DNA of 64,000 bases from Faucicola osloensis_D (lineage in GTDB: Bacteria; Pseudomonadota; Gammaproteobacteria; Pseudomonadales; Moraxellaceae). A model generated the notes under the pieces. It made no database searches. It worked only from the letters and a program-made list of their open reading frames with translations, and had not been told where the DNA came from. The DNA lies in the NCBI GenBank assembly GCA_020041925.1, contig CP083409.1; one strand, given 5' to 3'. Positions 1 to 10,300 of the stretch are shown one piece after another; positions within the stretch are counted from its first letter, which is position 1, and each line of letters starts with the position of its first letter. A program made the translations under genes and the position numbers.

Positions 1-1
1 T

Positions 2-712
2 GACTTGGCTTTAAAGGTATATCCGCACATGGCAGTGTTTACAAAAAAATCCCCGCACTCCATGGTAGAATTTAAAGCTTCTTATATCAGTGAATGGCGT
101 GATTATAAGGGGCGTTTGCCTGAGATTATTTTTCATGGCGAGCGTGGCACGCCCAATGGCATGGCGCAGTTCACCCCTTATCCTGATGGGTTTTTTCAGC
201 TACATGGCATGACCGAAAACATCACCTTATTTAATGATGGGTTGACCAAAGCTACACACCAAAGCAGCCAACCGCCCATTAATCCACAATATCTAAATTA
301 TATTGAAAACGGTTGGGAGCCAAACGCACTAAAACAGCGCACCCAAAACGCCATAGATTATGTCAGCGAATTTGTGCCAAGTTTTCGAACTGCACAAGCG
401 GGAGATAATGCGTTATATGGTGGGCAGCAAGTACCGAGTGATGATATTACCGTGCGCGTCGCGGATTTGCAGGTGTTTGCCAAGCTGCGTTATGCGGTGG
501 CAGAAAATGTGAAAGCCAATTCTACCCTAGATGTGGCGGATAAAGTCATGGATGCGCTAGTTGATGCCAATTTGATAGAAAAATCTGCTTGCAAGCGTCC
601 TAACTGGCACAAAATTGATGTCAATGAGGTCGATATCGTTGCACGCGATATTGCCAAAACCCGCCATTACCCATTACCGATGGCAAAGGTCAATCAACGG
701 TTAATGGTTTGA
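2..712 (+). CDS. probable FAD-dependent oxidoreductase, C-terminal part (5' end outside window)
   Basis: The reading frame is already open at the first bases, so the N-terminal part, which should carry the FAD-binding Rossmann fold, lies upstream of the window. The visible 236 residues contain a run around residues 50-75 (GTPNGMAQFTPYPDGFFQLHG) and a segment near residue 140 (LYGGQQVPSDD) that resemble the substrate-side and C-terminal regions of DAO-family oxidoreductases. The assignment is from overall resemblance, without the cofactor domain, so substrate and reaction cannot be given. A TTG at position 5 could act as a start, but a truncated larger protein is more likely. The gene ends at a hairpin terminator shared with the convergent acyl-CoA ligase gene. 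Confidence 0.5.
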   Translation, partial: DLALKVYPHMAVFTKKSPHSMVEFKASYISEWRDYKGRLPEIIFHGERGTPNGMAQFTPYPDGFFQLHGMTENITLFNDGLTKATHQSSQPPINPQYLNYIENGWEPNALKQRTQNAIDYVSEFVPSFRTAQAGDNALYGGQQVPSDDITVRVADLQVFAKLRYAVAENVKANSTLDVADKVMDALVDANLIEKSACKRPNWHKIDVNEVDIVARDIAKTRHYPLPMAKVNQRLMV

Positions 713-729
713 TGGATTGCTGGCTTGAT

Positions 730-759
730 AAAAAAGGTAGAAAAAATTCTACCTTTTTT
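730..759. terminator. bidirectional rho-independent terminator
   Basis: A hairpin with arms GGTAGAA and TTCTACC is flanked by an A-tract on the left and a T-tract on the right. It lies between the convergent oxidoreductase and acyl-CoA ligase genes and can serve both. Confidence 0.85.
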
Positions 760-795
760 ACTTTTACGCTGTTTTTATCCTGTCAACATTGAGAA

Positions 796-810
796 AAATA
801 GTCTAAGCAA
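796..810 (-). repeat. degenerate copy of the 15-bp TTGCTTAGGCTATTT motif
   Basis: The minus strand reads TTGCTTAGACTATTT, one mismatch from the motif found exactly in recD, recB, recC and cysG. Here the TAG inside the motif is the stop codon of the acyl-CoA ligase gene. It lies in the opposite orientation to the exact copies. Confidence 0.5.
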
Positions 811-2467
811 ATAACCCTTGGGCGTATTGATCGCGGATGACTTTTTTATCAATTTTACCCACGCTGGTTTTTGGCAATTCAGCGATGAATTTCACATCCT
901 GCGGAATACCGTATTTTGGCAAATGACCGCGCTCATACGCTTGCTGCGCAATCGCGATGATGTCTTCAGCTTTGGTGTCTTGATAATCGGGTTTGAGCAC
1001 AATCAATGCCATCGGACGCTCCCCCCAGCGCTCATCAGGAATCGCAACCACAGCAATGTCGGCAACGCTTGGGTGTAATGACATGATGGTTTCTATTTCA
1101 AGCGAAGATATCCATTCGCCCCCCGATTTGATGACATCTTTTAGCCGGTCGGTGATTTTAACATTGCCTTTTGCATCCATCCAACCGATGTCTTGGGTGT
1201 GCAGATAACCACCTTCCCACAGCTCGTTGCCTGCATCCTGGTTTTTGTAGTAACTCTGCGTCAACCAAGGTGAACGCACCACGATTTCGCCTGTGGATGT
1301 GCCATCGTTTGGCATACGTTTGCCGTTATGCCAAATTTGCAAATCGACCAATGGCACTGGCGAGCCTGACAAGCAGCGATGCTCAATTTGTTGCTCTTCG
1401 CTCATGTGTTGGAATGTTTCATCAAAGCTGACAATGCTGATAATCGGACAAGTCTCTGACATGCCATAACCCGTAGACACTTCGATGCCGCTGGCTACAG
1501 CCATTTTGGCAAGTCCTTGATTGAGTTTAGAGCCACCGACGACCATTTTTAAGCCGTTGAATTTTTCTTGGCGTTTGTTGATTTCACCCAGTAGCATTTG
1601 CAAAATCGTTGGCACGCCATGGGTGGTGGTGACATTGTGTTTTTTTACCAAGTCAACCATGGTGGAAGGCACATAGCGACCTGGATAGATTTGCTCCAGC
1701 CCGAGCATGGTTGCGACAAAAGGAAACCCCCAAGCATGGACATGGAACATCGGTGTCATTGGCATATAGACATCCGAGTAGCGTAGCCCTTGACCTTCGA
1801 CATTCAGCGCACAGCCAATTGCGACGACGAGCGTATGCAGGACGATTTGACGATGGCTAAAAAATACGCCTTTGGGATTGCCGGTTGTACCGCTGGTATA
1901 GAAGGTTGTGGCAATGGTGTTTTCATCAAAATCTTCAAACTCGTACTCATCGCTGGCTTGTGCGAGCATGGCTTCGTATTCGCCTTGGGCGTATGGGGGC
2001 ATTGGCGTGTTGTTATCATCCAACCAAATCACATGCTCGATTGATGGCGCATCTTGGGTGTGGCTTTTGATCATCGGCGAAAATTCTGAATTTAACAGTA
2101 GCGCTTTTGGTTTGGCATGATTGATGGTATATAGCACTTTGTCTTCTGACAAACGCACATTGACGGTTTGCAAGATATAGCCACACATCGGGATGGCAAA
2201 ATAACATTCCAAGTAACGGTGTGTGTCCCAATCCATGACTGCAACCACATCGCCTTTTTGTAGGTTTAAGCCTTTTAAGACATTGGCTAAGCGATTGACA
2301 CGTTTGAAAAACTCATGATAGGTGTAACTGGTTTTGTCGGCGTAATGGATTTTTTTGTTGCTAGAGACCACTTTGGCGCGAGACAATAAATTTTTGATAA
2401 GCAAGGGAAAATCATAAGCTTGGTCGGCTTGTAGGTAGTTTTCGTGTTGATTTAAAATAGCTGTCAT
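803..2467 (-). CDS. fatty-acid--CoA ligase (AMP-forming acyl-CoA synthetase)
   Basis: This 554-residue protein belongs to the ANL (acyl-AMP forming) superfamily. It should activate a medium- or long-chain fatty acid to acyl-AMP and then acyl-CoA, feeding beta-oxidation. The phosphate-binding loop TSGTTGNPKGV is at residues 191-201 and the adenine-binding YGMSE motif at 334-338. The C-terminal PKTSVGKIDKK motif carries the catalytic lysine region. The length and N-terminus resemble AlkK-type ligases more than E. coli FadD, but chain length cannot be read from sequence. The ATG is preceded by AAGGAA at good spacing. It is transcribed alone, divergently from roxA, and a perfect 13-bp inverted repeat sits in the shared promoter region. 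The stop codon falls inside a degenerate copy of the 15-bp repeat. Confidence 0.88.
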   Translation of the reverse strand: MTAILNQHENYLQADQAYDFPLLIKNLLSRAKVVSSNKKIHYADKTSYTYHEFFKRVNRLANVLKGLNLQKGDVVAVMDWDTHRYLECYFAIPMCGYILQTVNVRLSEDKVLYTINHAKPKALLLNSEFSPMIKSHTQDAPSIEHVIWLDDNNTPMPPYAQGEYEAMLAQASDEYEFEDFDENTIATTFYTSGTTGNPKGVFFSHRQIVLHTLVVAIGCALNVEGQGLRYSDVYMPMTPMFHVHAWGFPFVATMLGLEQIYPGRYVPSTMVDLVKKHNVTTTHGVPTILQMLLGEINKRQEKFNGLKMVVGGSKLNQGLAKMAVASGIEVSTGYGMSETCPIISIVSFDETFQHMSEEQQIEHRCLSGSPVPLVDLQIWHNGKRMPNDGTSTGEIVVRSPWLTQSYYKNQDAGNELWEGGYLHTQDIGWMDAKGNVKITDRLKDVIKSGGEWISSLEIETIMSLHPSVADIAVVAIPDERWGERPMALIVLKPDYQDTKAEDIIAIAQQAYERGHLPKYGIPQDVKFIAELPKTSVGKIDKKVIRDQYAQGLFA

Positions 2468-2585
2468 AGAACATTCCTTTGTTGTGGTATAACCAACGAG
2501 TCAATCAAATATTGCTCGCCTAACTTTGCTGTGATTACTTCCTTGTGAATATTGACTATATACGAGCGGTAAAGCCAATACAACA

Positions 2586-2626
2586 AAAAATATGAAACTT
2601 TCCAGTTCAATATGTTTCATATTTTT
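2586..2626. promoter_or_regulatory. 13-bp-arm inverted repeat in the acyl-CoA ligase / roxA divergent promoter region
   Basis: Perfect arms AAAAATATGAAAC and GTTTCATATTTTT are separated by 15 bases. The location, about 120 bases upstream of the ligase start and 100 upstream of roxA, favours an operator. The GAAAC/GTTTC halves recall those bound by fatty-acid-responsive TetR regulators such as PsrA, but PsrA spacing is much shorter. No gene ends nearby, so a terminator role is unlikely although the arms end in T-runs. Confidence 0.5.
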
Positions 2627-2726
2627 ACGCCTTTTTTACACTTTGGTGAAAAAAATTTTATTATGGGGTTTTGATAGACTGCCTTTGCTATAATGCGCGT
2701 TACATATCCCCACTGAACGAAAAAAT

Positions 2727-3914
2727 ATGACCCAGCATTTTTGTTTGCCTAGCGATATCAGCCCCGAACAATTTTTGAGCGAGTACTGGCAAAAAAAACC
2801 ACTGCTAATCAAACAGGGCTTGCCGCAATTGGTTGGTATGTTTGAGCCAGACGATATCATCGGACTTGCCCAAGATGAAGACGCCACTGCCCGACTCATC
2901 AGCGAAAATAACCAGCAATGGTCACTTAAAACCAGCCCTCTTACCGCCAAAGATTTTCAAAAACTGCCAAAACATTGGACGGTGCTGGTGCAAAATATGG
3001 AACAATGGTCGCCAGCGCTTGGCAACCTATGGCATGCGTTTGATTTTATTGCGCAGTGGCAACGTGATGACATCATGGTGTCGTATGCACCCTCAGGTGG
3101 CAGCGTTGGCAAGCATTATGACAATTACGATGTCTTTTTGGCGCAAGGGTACGGCAAACGCCATTGGCAATTGGGCAAGTATTGCGACCAAACCACCCAA
3201 TTTGAAGCAGGTCAACCGATTCGTTTGATGAATGAGATGGGCGAGCTGATATTTGATGAGGTGCTTGAGCCAGGCGATGTGCTATATGTGCCGACCAATC
3301 TCTCCCATTACGGGGTGGCAGTTGAGGATTGTTTGACTTTTTCCTTTGGCTTTAGGCGCCCTACCCCTTTACAGCTGCTCGATAGTTTGGCAGATGTCGC
3401 TACCCATTTTGATGATTTAGCCATTCCCCTCAAAATCAACCAACCCCCCGCAGTTGCAGGCGAGCTGTCGATAGCCAGCATTCAAGATATCAAAGCGCAG
3501 CTGATAGCGCTACTAAACTCTGAACTTGGCGATGAAATAATCACTCAAGCGATTAGCGAAACGGTAAGCAAACGGCAATATGAGCTGATGCTCCCTGACA
3601 CGTATGCCGATATTGATGAGATACAAAGCGCCTTGGCAGCGGGTGCGGTCATCATGCAAGACATGTCTAGCCGCATTATCTTTACCCAAACTGAAACCGA
3701 CTCAAAAACTCAGATAAAAATTTATGTCAATGGCTGTATCATTGACGCGGACGATATACCCGCTAACGCGCAATCACTCCTCATTCGGCTCGCCAATGGT
3801 GAATCAATCGATGAGCAAATTTTGCAAGCAGCCCATGTCGAAACTGATATAATTTGTGATTGGATAGAAAATGGCTGGGTAGTGCTTGATTACCCTGAAG
3901 ACATTATTGGATAA
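2727..3914 (+). CDS. roxA: ribosomal protein uL16 arginine 3-hydroxylase (JmjC/cupin oxygenase)
   Basis: A 395-residue 2-oxoglutarate/Fe(II) oxygenase of the RoxA (YcfD) family, which hydroxylates an arginine of large-subunit protein uL16. The JmjC fold spans roughly residues 90-220. The iron-binding triad can be read as H130 and D132 (in GKHYDNYDVF) and H194 (in NLSHYG), matching the spacing of E. coli YcfD. The N-terminal motif WQKKPLLIKQ is typical of the family, and the C-terminal region is the winged-helix/dimer part. It is followed after 12 bases by an unknown gene on the same strand, so the two are probably cotranscribed. Confidence 0.9.
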   Translation: MTQHFCLPSDISPEQFLSEYWQKKPLLIKQGLPQLVGMFEPDDIIGLAQDEDATARLISENNQQWSLKTSPLTAKDFQKLPKHWTVLVQNMEQWSPALGNLWHAFDFIAQWQRDDIMVSYAPSGGSVGKHYDNYDVFLAQGYGKRHWQLGKYCDQTTQFEAGQPIRLMNEMGELIFDEVLEPGDVLYVPTNLSHYGVAVEDCLTFSFGFRRPTPLQLLDSLADVATHFDDLAIPLKINQPPAVAGELSIASIQDIKAQLIALLNSELGDEIITQAISETVSKRQYELMLPDTYADIDEIQSALAAGAVIMQDMSSRIIFTQTETDSKTQIKIYVNGCIIDADDIPANAQSLLIRLANGESIDEQILQAAHVETDIICDWIENGWVVLDYPEDIIG

Positions 3915-3926
3915 CGAAAAAATATT

Positions 3927-4598
3927 ATGAGCTATTATTTTGGGTTTACCCCTTCCGTAGAATTGAGCGCTACCATTGATAAGGCGTATGAGCTGATTAC
4001 TAGCAAAAGTAGCGAACGGTATGACGTTTATCGCGATAAAATCACCCAGTTGACCAGTAAAGAGCTGATGGATGCGCTACTGATTAAATTAATCGAATCG
4101 CTACCGGATGATTCAGAACGAAAATCGCATTTGATTAAAACCGCAGAAACCATTGAAGCAACTAGCGACAAACTGATTAATACACTGTTAAGTCCTACAA
4201 AAAATGAAGATGTGTTACCTAGCTTTGATTTTTTTGACCAAAAAGTGTTAAAAAACACCCAATCGGGTGAGCGTCGTATCTCAGTGCCACTGAGTGACGA
4301 GCTAGCAAAAAGTTTACTGGCTACTATAGAAAACGTCCAAGCAGGTAACGGGCTTGAAGAGCAGCAAAATTTGATTCGGTTATTTAGCGAGTTGACCAAA
4401 GCCTGTTTGCAGCATTTCTTAGTTGACTTTACCAAAACGCTCAATTTAAATATGCTCAAACGCGCGGCAATTCCAGTGACCGATGGCATCATCGTCAAAG
4501 TAATTGATATCGCGCTACGCCGTTTAATCCCCCAAATGCCGCAAGAATCGCTTGAGCGTTTTACCAAACATTACCAAGCGTTAATATTTAACAATTAG
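3927..4598 (+). CDS. conserved hypothetical protein, probably cotranscribed with roxA
   Basis: This 223-residue protein begins 12 bases after the roxA stop. It has no signal peptide or membrane segment. The sequence is largely helical in character, with many Leu, Glu and Lys residues and short amphipathic stretches such as LMDALLIKLIESL near residue 50 and a basic C-terminal helix near residues 175-215. I recognise no catalytic motif and assign no function. Position suggests cotranscription with roxA, but nothing in the sequence links it to ribosome modification. Confidence 0.75.
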   Translation: MSYYFGFTPSVELSATIDKAYELITSKSSERYDVYRDKITQLTSKELMDALLIKLIESLPDDSERKSHLIKTAETIEATSDKLINTLLSPTKNEDVLPSFDFFDQKVLKNTQSGERRISVPLSDELAKSLLATIENVQAGNGLEEQQNLIRLFSELTKACLQHFLVDFTKTLNLNMLKRAAIPVTDGIIVKVIDIALRRLIPQMPQESLERFTKHYQALIFNN

Positions 4599-4678
4599 GT
4601 ATTGCTAACCGTTATTATTCAATTGGATAAAACTGCGTTACAATAGCCCACTTATTTTTTTAAATTAATAGGTCCACC

Positions 4679-5236
4679 ATGAATCAACTTAGCAATCAGC
4701 AAATCGAAGAAGCGCTACGCAATTCTGAATGTCTTATCAGTAGCTTTGAAGTGAGTAGTGCTTACGAGCGTTTGGCAGCCAGTGTCAACCTGCACTATGC
4801 AGGTCAAAATCCCATTGTGATGGTGGTGATGAATGGCGGGTTGATTCCAGCAGGTCAACTACTTACCCTGTTTACTTTTTATCATCGTATGTACTATATC
4901 CATGCGACCCGCTATCGCAACAACCAAGGCACCAATGAACTTGAATGGAAATTCAAACCTGAAATTGATTTGGCGGGCGAAGATATTTTATTGATTGATG
5001 ATATTTTTGATGAAGGCATTACCCTAAAAGCGGTGGTGGACGAGCTAGCAAAAGAAAATCCAAAATCTATCCGCACCTGTGTGCTACTCAATAAACTCCA
5101 TGACCGAAAAGTGCAAGAGTTTAAAGTCGATTTTGTGGGTCTAGATGTGGCAGATCGCTATGTGTATGGCTGCGGTATGGACTATCACGGGTATTTACGC
5201 CATATGCCAGGGATTTATGCGTTAAAAAATGTGTAA
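4679..5236 (+). CDS. hpt: hypoxanthine-guanine phosphoribosyltransferase
   Basis: A 185-residue type I phosphoribosyltransferase that should convert hypoxanthine or guanine plus PRPP to IMP or GMP in purine salvage. The PRPP-binding loop is visible at residues 104-116 (LLIDDIFDEGITL), with two adjacent aspartates followed by the Asp-Glu-Gly-Ile-Thr segment. The MNGGLIPAG loop near residues 51-59 fits the pyrophosphate-binding loop. The length matches short bacterial HPRTs. It is a single gene ending in a strong terminator that also serves the convergent recD. Preference between hypoxanthine and guanine is not readable. Confidence 0.85.
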   Translation: MNQLSNQQIEEALRNSECLISSFEVSSAYERLAASVNLHYAGQNPIVMVVMNGGLIPAGQLLTLFTFYHRMYYIHATRYRNNQGTNELEWKFKPEIDLAGEDILLIDDIFDEGITLKAVVDELAKENPKSIRTCVLLNKLHDRKVQEFKVDFVGLDVADRYVYGCGMDYHGYLRHMPGIYALKNV

Positions 5237-5253
5237 AACTGCTGGTCATCAAT

Positions 5254-5282
5254 AAAAAGGTATCGCATGATACCTTTTTTTA
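5254..5282. terminator. bidirectional terminator between hpt and recD
   Basis: Arms GGTATC and GATACC with a GCAT loop are flanked by A5 and T7 runs. It fits the end of hpt on the plus strand and of recD on the minus strand. Confidence 0.88.
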
Positions 5283-5336
5283 TGGCGTATTTTTTTAGAA
5301 TATACTTTTTATGATGTCTGTTTTTGTGACTATCTT

Positions 5337-7301
5337 TTATGGCACGTTGTTGAGATGATCAAATTGTAATTGCAAGCCAGTTTGTCGAACGGCTTTTTGC
5401 GTCACCGCTAACTCAAAATTTTCTTTAGCGCTATATATGGATAAGGCGGATTTACTGCGCGTCACCGCTGTATAAATCAGCGCTTGGCTTAGTAGCCTTG
5501 TATGCGCTTTATCAATACAAATGGCGACCGTATGAAATTCTGAGCCTTGTGACTTATGAATGGTCATCGCATACGCATAGTCACAACTTTCACGGCTTAA
5601 TCGCTGAATGGGTATCAGTTTTTCTGCAAAACACGCGTATAATTGCCCTTGGTACAACAAACAAATCGCAATATCGCCATTGAATAACCCCAACTGATAA
5701 TCATTGTTTTGGATGATAATCGGTAAACCGTGATAAAAATAAGCTTTGGTTCGCGTGATTTTGGAAAACTCGGTAAAAGCTAGGCTCATCTTTTGGTTGA
5801 TTGATTGGGTGCCCAATTGTCCTTGATGACCTGCACACAGAATACGATACCTATCAAATACCTCAAACAATTCTTTTCGATTATCCGCTTCAAAAATATT
5901 GACGGGCTGGCTGTACCATTGCTGCATAAGCGCAAAAAATGGATGGTAAGGTTTTGCTAATTGGCTGAAAACAGCAGGCAAACTCGAAGACGCATCAATT
6001 GGGTAGAAAGGAATATTGGCTGTTTGCTGCTTTGTTTTACCAGCTAAGTCGGATGGATTTTCACTTTGAGACGACTTAATTGCTTGCAAATCAATGGGTT
6101 GTAATAATCGCTGGATGAGCTTTATTTTTTTAGCGGCAGGTAAATTTTGCTGAATGGCGAGAGCAAACTGACCGACAACTGAATTTGAATCAAAGCGTTT
6201 TGACTCGGTCAACTCAGTGATATAAGGCTGCAAACGCGTCACCGCGCACAAATCTGATAGAACTGACCCCGCATCTACCGCAGCCAGCTGATTGGCATCA
6301 CCTAATAAAATTAGCCGACCCGTGGGTTTGATAGCATCAACCAACTGACTGGCAAGCTCAAGCCCTAGCATGGACGCTTCATCTACGATAATCAAATCAT
6401 CGGGTAATGGATTTTTGGCGTGATAGCGTGGTGTGCCATCACTACCAATACCCAACAGTCGATGTAAGGTTTTTGCATTGTCCAAAGTGATTTCTTCATC
6501 TTGCAAACTTTTTTGCAAGCTTATTCGTAATGACTCTTGCATACGCTGCGCTGCCTTCCCTGTAGGTGCAGTCAAGGTGATAGATAAAGGCGGTAAATTA
6601 GGGTCCTGTTTTCTTTTATGCTCGTGCCCCTTTTGCAGAGTGGTTACCAGTTTAGCTACGGTAAAAGTTTTGCCGGTACCAGGGCCACCGATAATGATAC
6701 TCAGTGCGTGTTGGCTTGATTTTTCTATGGCGAGTTGCTGCATCGCATTGGGCGCCAAACCGTTATCGATTTCCTGTGATGATGATATACCACTAAACGC
6801 CGCCACTTTTCTATGGGCAATTTTCATCAACTGTTTGGTTAACGATTGTTCTGCATACCATTGCCGATGCAGCCAAACAATGTAGCTAACTTGCGTTTCA
6901 CCAACTCCATCAACTGTTTGGGCGAGTTTTTGAAGAATGATAGGTGTATTGGTGTCATGGTTGTATAACTCATCCTCCTTCACCCCTATTACCCTTGCCC
7001 AGTTATCGTCCGTCAACTCTGCAATGAGTGATTTTTCATCCGCACTGTTGACCGTCATTTCATACACGGTATGTCCTTCTGACAATTGTTCATTGATTTG
7101 GTCAAAAATTTGCAAGATTTTTGGTTTTTCTTTTGGTTTTTTGCTGTTATTTTTACTCTCTTTGCTTAGGCTATTTTTATTGGTGTCTGTATTAGTTAGC
7201 TGTGATTTTTGCTGCTTGCGGTATTGAATAAAATTGGCTAATTGGGTTAATTTGGCAGTTTCTTCAATTATAGCGGTTGGCTCGGTCGTGTTTGTTTTCA
7301 T
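5337..7301 (-). CDS. recD: RecBCD enzyme subunit RecD (5'-3' helicase)
   Basis: A 654-residue superfamily 1 helicase, the alpha subunit of exodeoxyribonuclease V. Walker A is GGPGTGKT at residues 205-212 and motif II is IIVDEAS near residue 306. The late helicase motif YAMTIHKSQGSEF lies near residue 590. An N-terminal low-complexity stretch at about residues 28-60, rich in Asn, Ser and Lys, contains Asn-Ser-Leu-Ser-Lys encoded by an exact copy of the 15-bp repeat. Another low-complexity segment, about residues 405-440, interrupts the helicase body. It is the last gene of recC-recB-recD and starts 29 bases after recB. It should unwind the 5'-ended strand during double-strand break processing. 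Confidence 0.92.
   Translation of the reverse strand: MKTNTTEPTAIIEETAKLTQLANFIQYRKQQKSQLTNTDTNKNSLSKESKNNSKKPKEKPKILQIFDQINEQLSEGHTVYEMTVNSADEKSLIAELTDDNWARVIGVKEDELYNHDTNTPIILQKLAQTVDGVGETQVSYIVWLHRQWYAEQSLTKQLMKIAHRKVAAFSGISSSQEIDNGLAPNAMQQLAIEKSSQHALSIIIGGPGTGKTFTVAKLVTTLQKGHEHKRKQDPNLPPLSITLTAPTGKAAQRMQESLRISLQKSLQDEEITLDNAKTLHRLLGIGSDGTPRYHAKNPLPDDLIIVDEASMLGLELASQLVDAIKPTGRLILLGDANQLAAVDAGSVLSDLCAVTRLQPYITELTESKRFDSNSVVGQFALAIQQNLPAAKKIKLIQRLLQPIDLQAIKSSQSENPSDLAGKTKQQTANIPFYPIDASSSLPAVFSQLAKPYHPFFALMQQWYSQPVNIFEADNRKELFEVFDRYRILCAGHQGQLGTQSINQKMSLAFTEFSKITRTKAYFYHGLPIIIQNNDYQLGLFNGDIAICLLYQGQLYACFAEKLIPIQRLSRESCDYAYAMTIHKSQGSEFHTVAICIDKAHTRLLSQALIYTAVTRSKSALSIYSAKENFELAVTQKAVRQTGLQLQFDHLNNVP
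7162..7176 (+). repeat. 15-bp motif TTGCTTAGGCTATTT, exact copy 1 (in recD)
   Basis: An exact match to the motif also found at 8475, 13501 and 23623. It encodes Asn-Ser-Leu-Ser-Lys (residues 43-47) in the Asn/Ser/Lys-rich N-terminal linker of RecD. Confidence 0.8.
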
Positions 7302-7330
7302 AATAAATTCTTTATACGTAATGGTTAATT

Positions 7331-10300
7331 TTAATTGCCGTTGGGATAGCCGAACATATCATCCAATGCCAAGATAAAGTCACTATCAAACTGCTTTACT
7401 AGCTTCCCACAGGTAGCGTGTTTGGGTGACATACCGCGTAAAAAAGCATACTCGACCGCACCCAAATGGGTATTAATGTCATAATTGGGTAGTCGTAACT
7501 TTAAATAGCGATGCAGCGCTACTTGGTAGATGCTTGCTTGCAACCAATAACTATGCGTGGTCATCGCGTCATATAATGCCGCTGGGTTATAACTGTCGAA
7601 ATCACTGCCAAGATAATTGCTTTTATAATCGACGATAAAAAACTGTGTGCCGTGCTGATACACCAAGTCAATCTCCCCTTTGAGATACTGCCAAACCATG
7701 GTGTTGACTTCTTGGCTCTGCAATTGCAGTGGAATATCAAATTGATGAAACAACGCGTTTAAGTCGCTAAATGACAAATGCTGGTTTAAGCGTAAATTAA
7801 ACCCTAATTCAGCAACTTTTTGGTTGTATTTGATATTGACCAGCGGCACTTGCGAAGCGGCTAACGGCGTATGGATGATGTCATCTAGCCAATCCACCAA
7901 CGCGACATAATCCGGCTGCAAAGCATCAATGTTGATATCGTGCCAGTTGCCATATTGCCCTGCACTACTGGCTTTTGTAGAAAAATAATTGCTCGGCATT
8001 TGGTAGCGTCTTAACGTGCGATCCACCATGACTGACCAGCGTTTTAACTTGTCTGCTCTGGCATCTTGTTGTGGTACAGCCAACTCAGGGGTTTCATTGT
8101 AGTTATTGGCGATGTCTTCTAAAACACTATGTAAAAAAGTCCCCGGGTTTGTACCTTTTTCAAAGTTAAATCGAATGGAATTAACCTCGTTACTCGACTC
8201 CCCCGCTAGCCTGTTATTAGGGATAGGCAATAAACGGGTTTGCGCCGCTGACAAAATATCATCGTCTTGCCTATCTTCCGCATTGACCACTGTATCAACG
8301 CTGGTATGGTCGATATAACGAGACAATGCGGTAAAACTGGTATTCGCCCATCCTTTAAAGGTATCGATTGTGATGACTTTGATGATTTCATCGTAATCAA
8401 TCTTAGCGACCGTAGCGTTTTGCTCATTTTGTCTATTTTCTTTGAGTGTGAATTTTAGCTTTGAGTCATAGTATTTGCTTAGGCTATTTGAATTTATGAT
8501 ATTGGTTGTTTCAGTCAACGTTTCTTTGACAGCAAATTTTGCTAAATCGTCCATGAAAGGCGCCAAAGCAGAATTTTTCACTGCAGATTTTTTGGCGACA
8601 GTCACAAGATACACTTGTTCTTTTGCACGGGTAAGGGCAACATACAATAATCGCAATCGTTCCTCGTAGGCAGATTGGTCTTCAATGGCGACATAATTGA
8701 TTGGGTTGATTGGGTTGTTATCGGTTATTTGGCTGGGCAACGCGGTCAATCGGCGGCTTAACAGTGGATTATCATTGTTTTGAGTCAATTTTTGACTGAA
8801 TTGGGGCGTTGCTTGATGAGTGGTTTGTATACCATACAGATATAACGGCGCACCACGAAACTTGGCTTTACTCTCCCCTGTAAACCCGACCACAAACACT
8901 ATCGGAAATTCCAAGCCTTTAGACGCGTGAACCGTCATCAGTTGCACGCCTTCATCAGATGGCAAGCGCTGCTGCGTTGACCAATCTTCTTTAGGCTGCT
9001 GGTGCACTTGGGCGCAGAACCACTCAAACAGTTGATGCTCGCCTACCTGTCCATTGAACTGGTCGCTAATAATATCTAACAACTGGCGCAAATCAATGAG
9101 CAATCGCTCGCCATTTGGACGTTTGGCGAGGCGCTGCCAAAAATTGAGTGGGATTTGGTTGGGTAAAGTAAGGGGTTGATTGAGCAGCCATTGTATAGCG
9201 ACCAAAAAACTGTGTTTTTGCCACAATTCGCTGGCGGTCAATACCAACTGCTGAATCTCAGCCAAACTGGTGTTTGTTGACGCTTGATGAGCTTGATGAG
9301 GATGAGCCTGTCCTTGCGCCGCTTGGGTGTTAGTTTGATTAAGCGCATCATACAACTGGTTGATTTGTTCAAGGGTCAGCTGAAAAAAACTAGACAACAT
9401 CAAGGATTTCAATTTTGATTCGCTAAATGGCGTCAACAGCACGCTTTGCAAGGTCATTAAATCAACACTCATGCTATCGCCAAAGACACTTTGACTAACG
9501 CCTCTGACTGTCGCAATCCCATGATGATGTAAGCGTTTCTCAATGGTATGAAGCTCACTGTTTTTGACTGCCAACACACAAATATCACTCAGGGTCAAGC
9601 CACGAGTTTGGTAGCTTAATGGTTTGCCCTCCTCAAATAAATCAAAAATTTGCGCGGCAATGGCATCGGCATAATCCACCGTTTTTTCATCACTTGATGA
9701 GATGATGTCATTCGAGGAGTCAGTGTCATTCTCGGCTACTGCCACCACTTGCTGACTATAAGGCGCTTTATATTCGATAGCAATATGATTGAACGCAGGT
9801 AAGCTAGCAGCTTCATTGTCTATCGCATTGCCGACAACCAACTCTGCGGTTTGGCGCGTGGCAGAGATTTTACGATAATAAATTTCACGCCCCATAAAAT
9901 ATGGCTGTTGGTTGACATTGGGCAGCTGATCGGCTTCATTTGGGTCAATATCTTGCTCGCCAACGCCATACCAGTGATTGAGGCTATCAATCAGTGCTGC
10001 TGATGAGCGATGGTTTTGGTTGAGTGACTTGGGTTGTTCTGGAAATAGTTTTTTTAACGTGGTGTAGTTTTGTACGTCCCCACCGCGAAATCCATAAATT
10101 GCCTGCTTGGGATCGCCTACCAACAGCAAAAATTGTGAAGGGGTGTGATATTTTTTTCCATTTGATTTTTCTGCTTTATCTGATGTATCTGGCTCAAAGT
10201 CTTGTAAATAAACCCTTTGAATTAGTAACGCTTGTTCGGTGTTGATATCTTGCGATTCATCAATTAAGGCGATGGGATACTGATGGCGAATATAACGCGC

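Noticed and set aside
4028..4567. 179-codon frame antisense to the gene after roxA
   Set aside because: The plus-strand frame is spaced as an operon partner of roxA; the antisense frame has no start signals.
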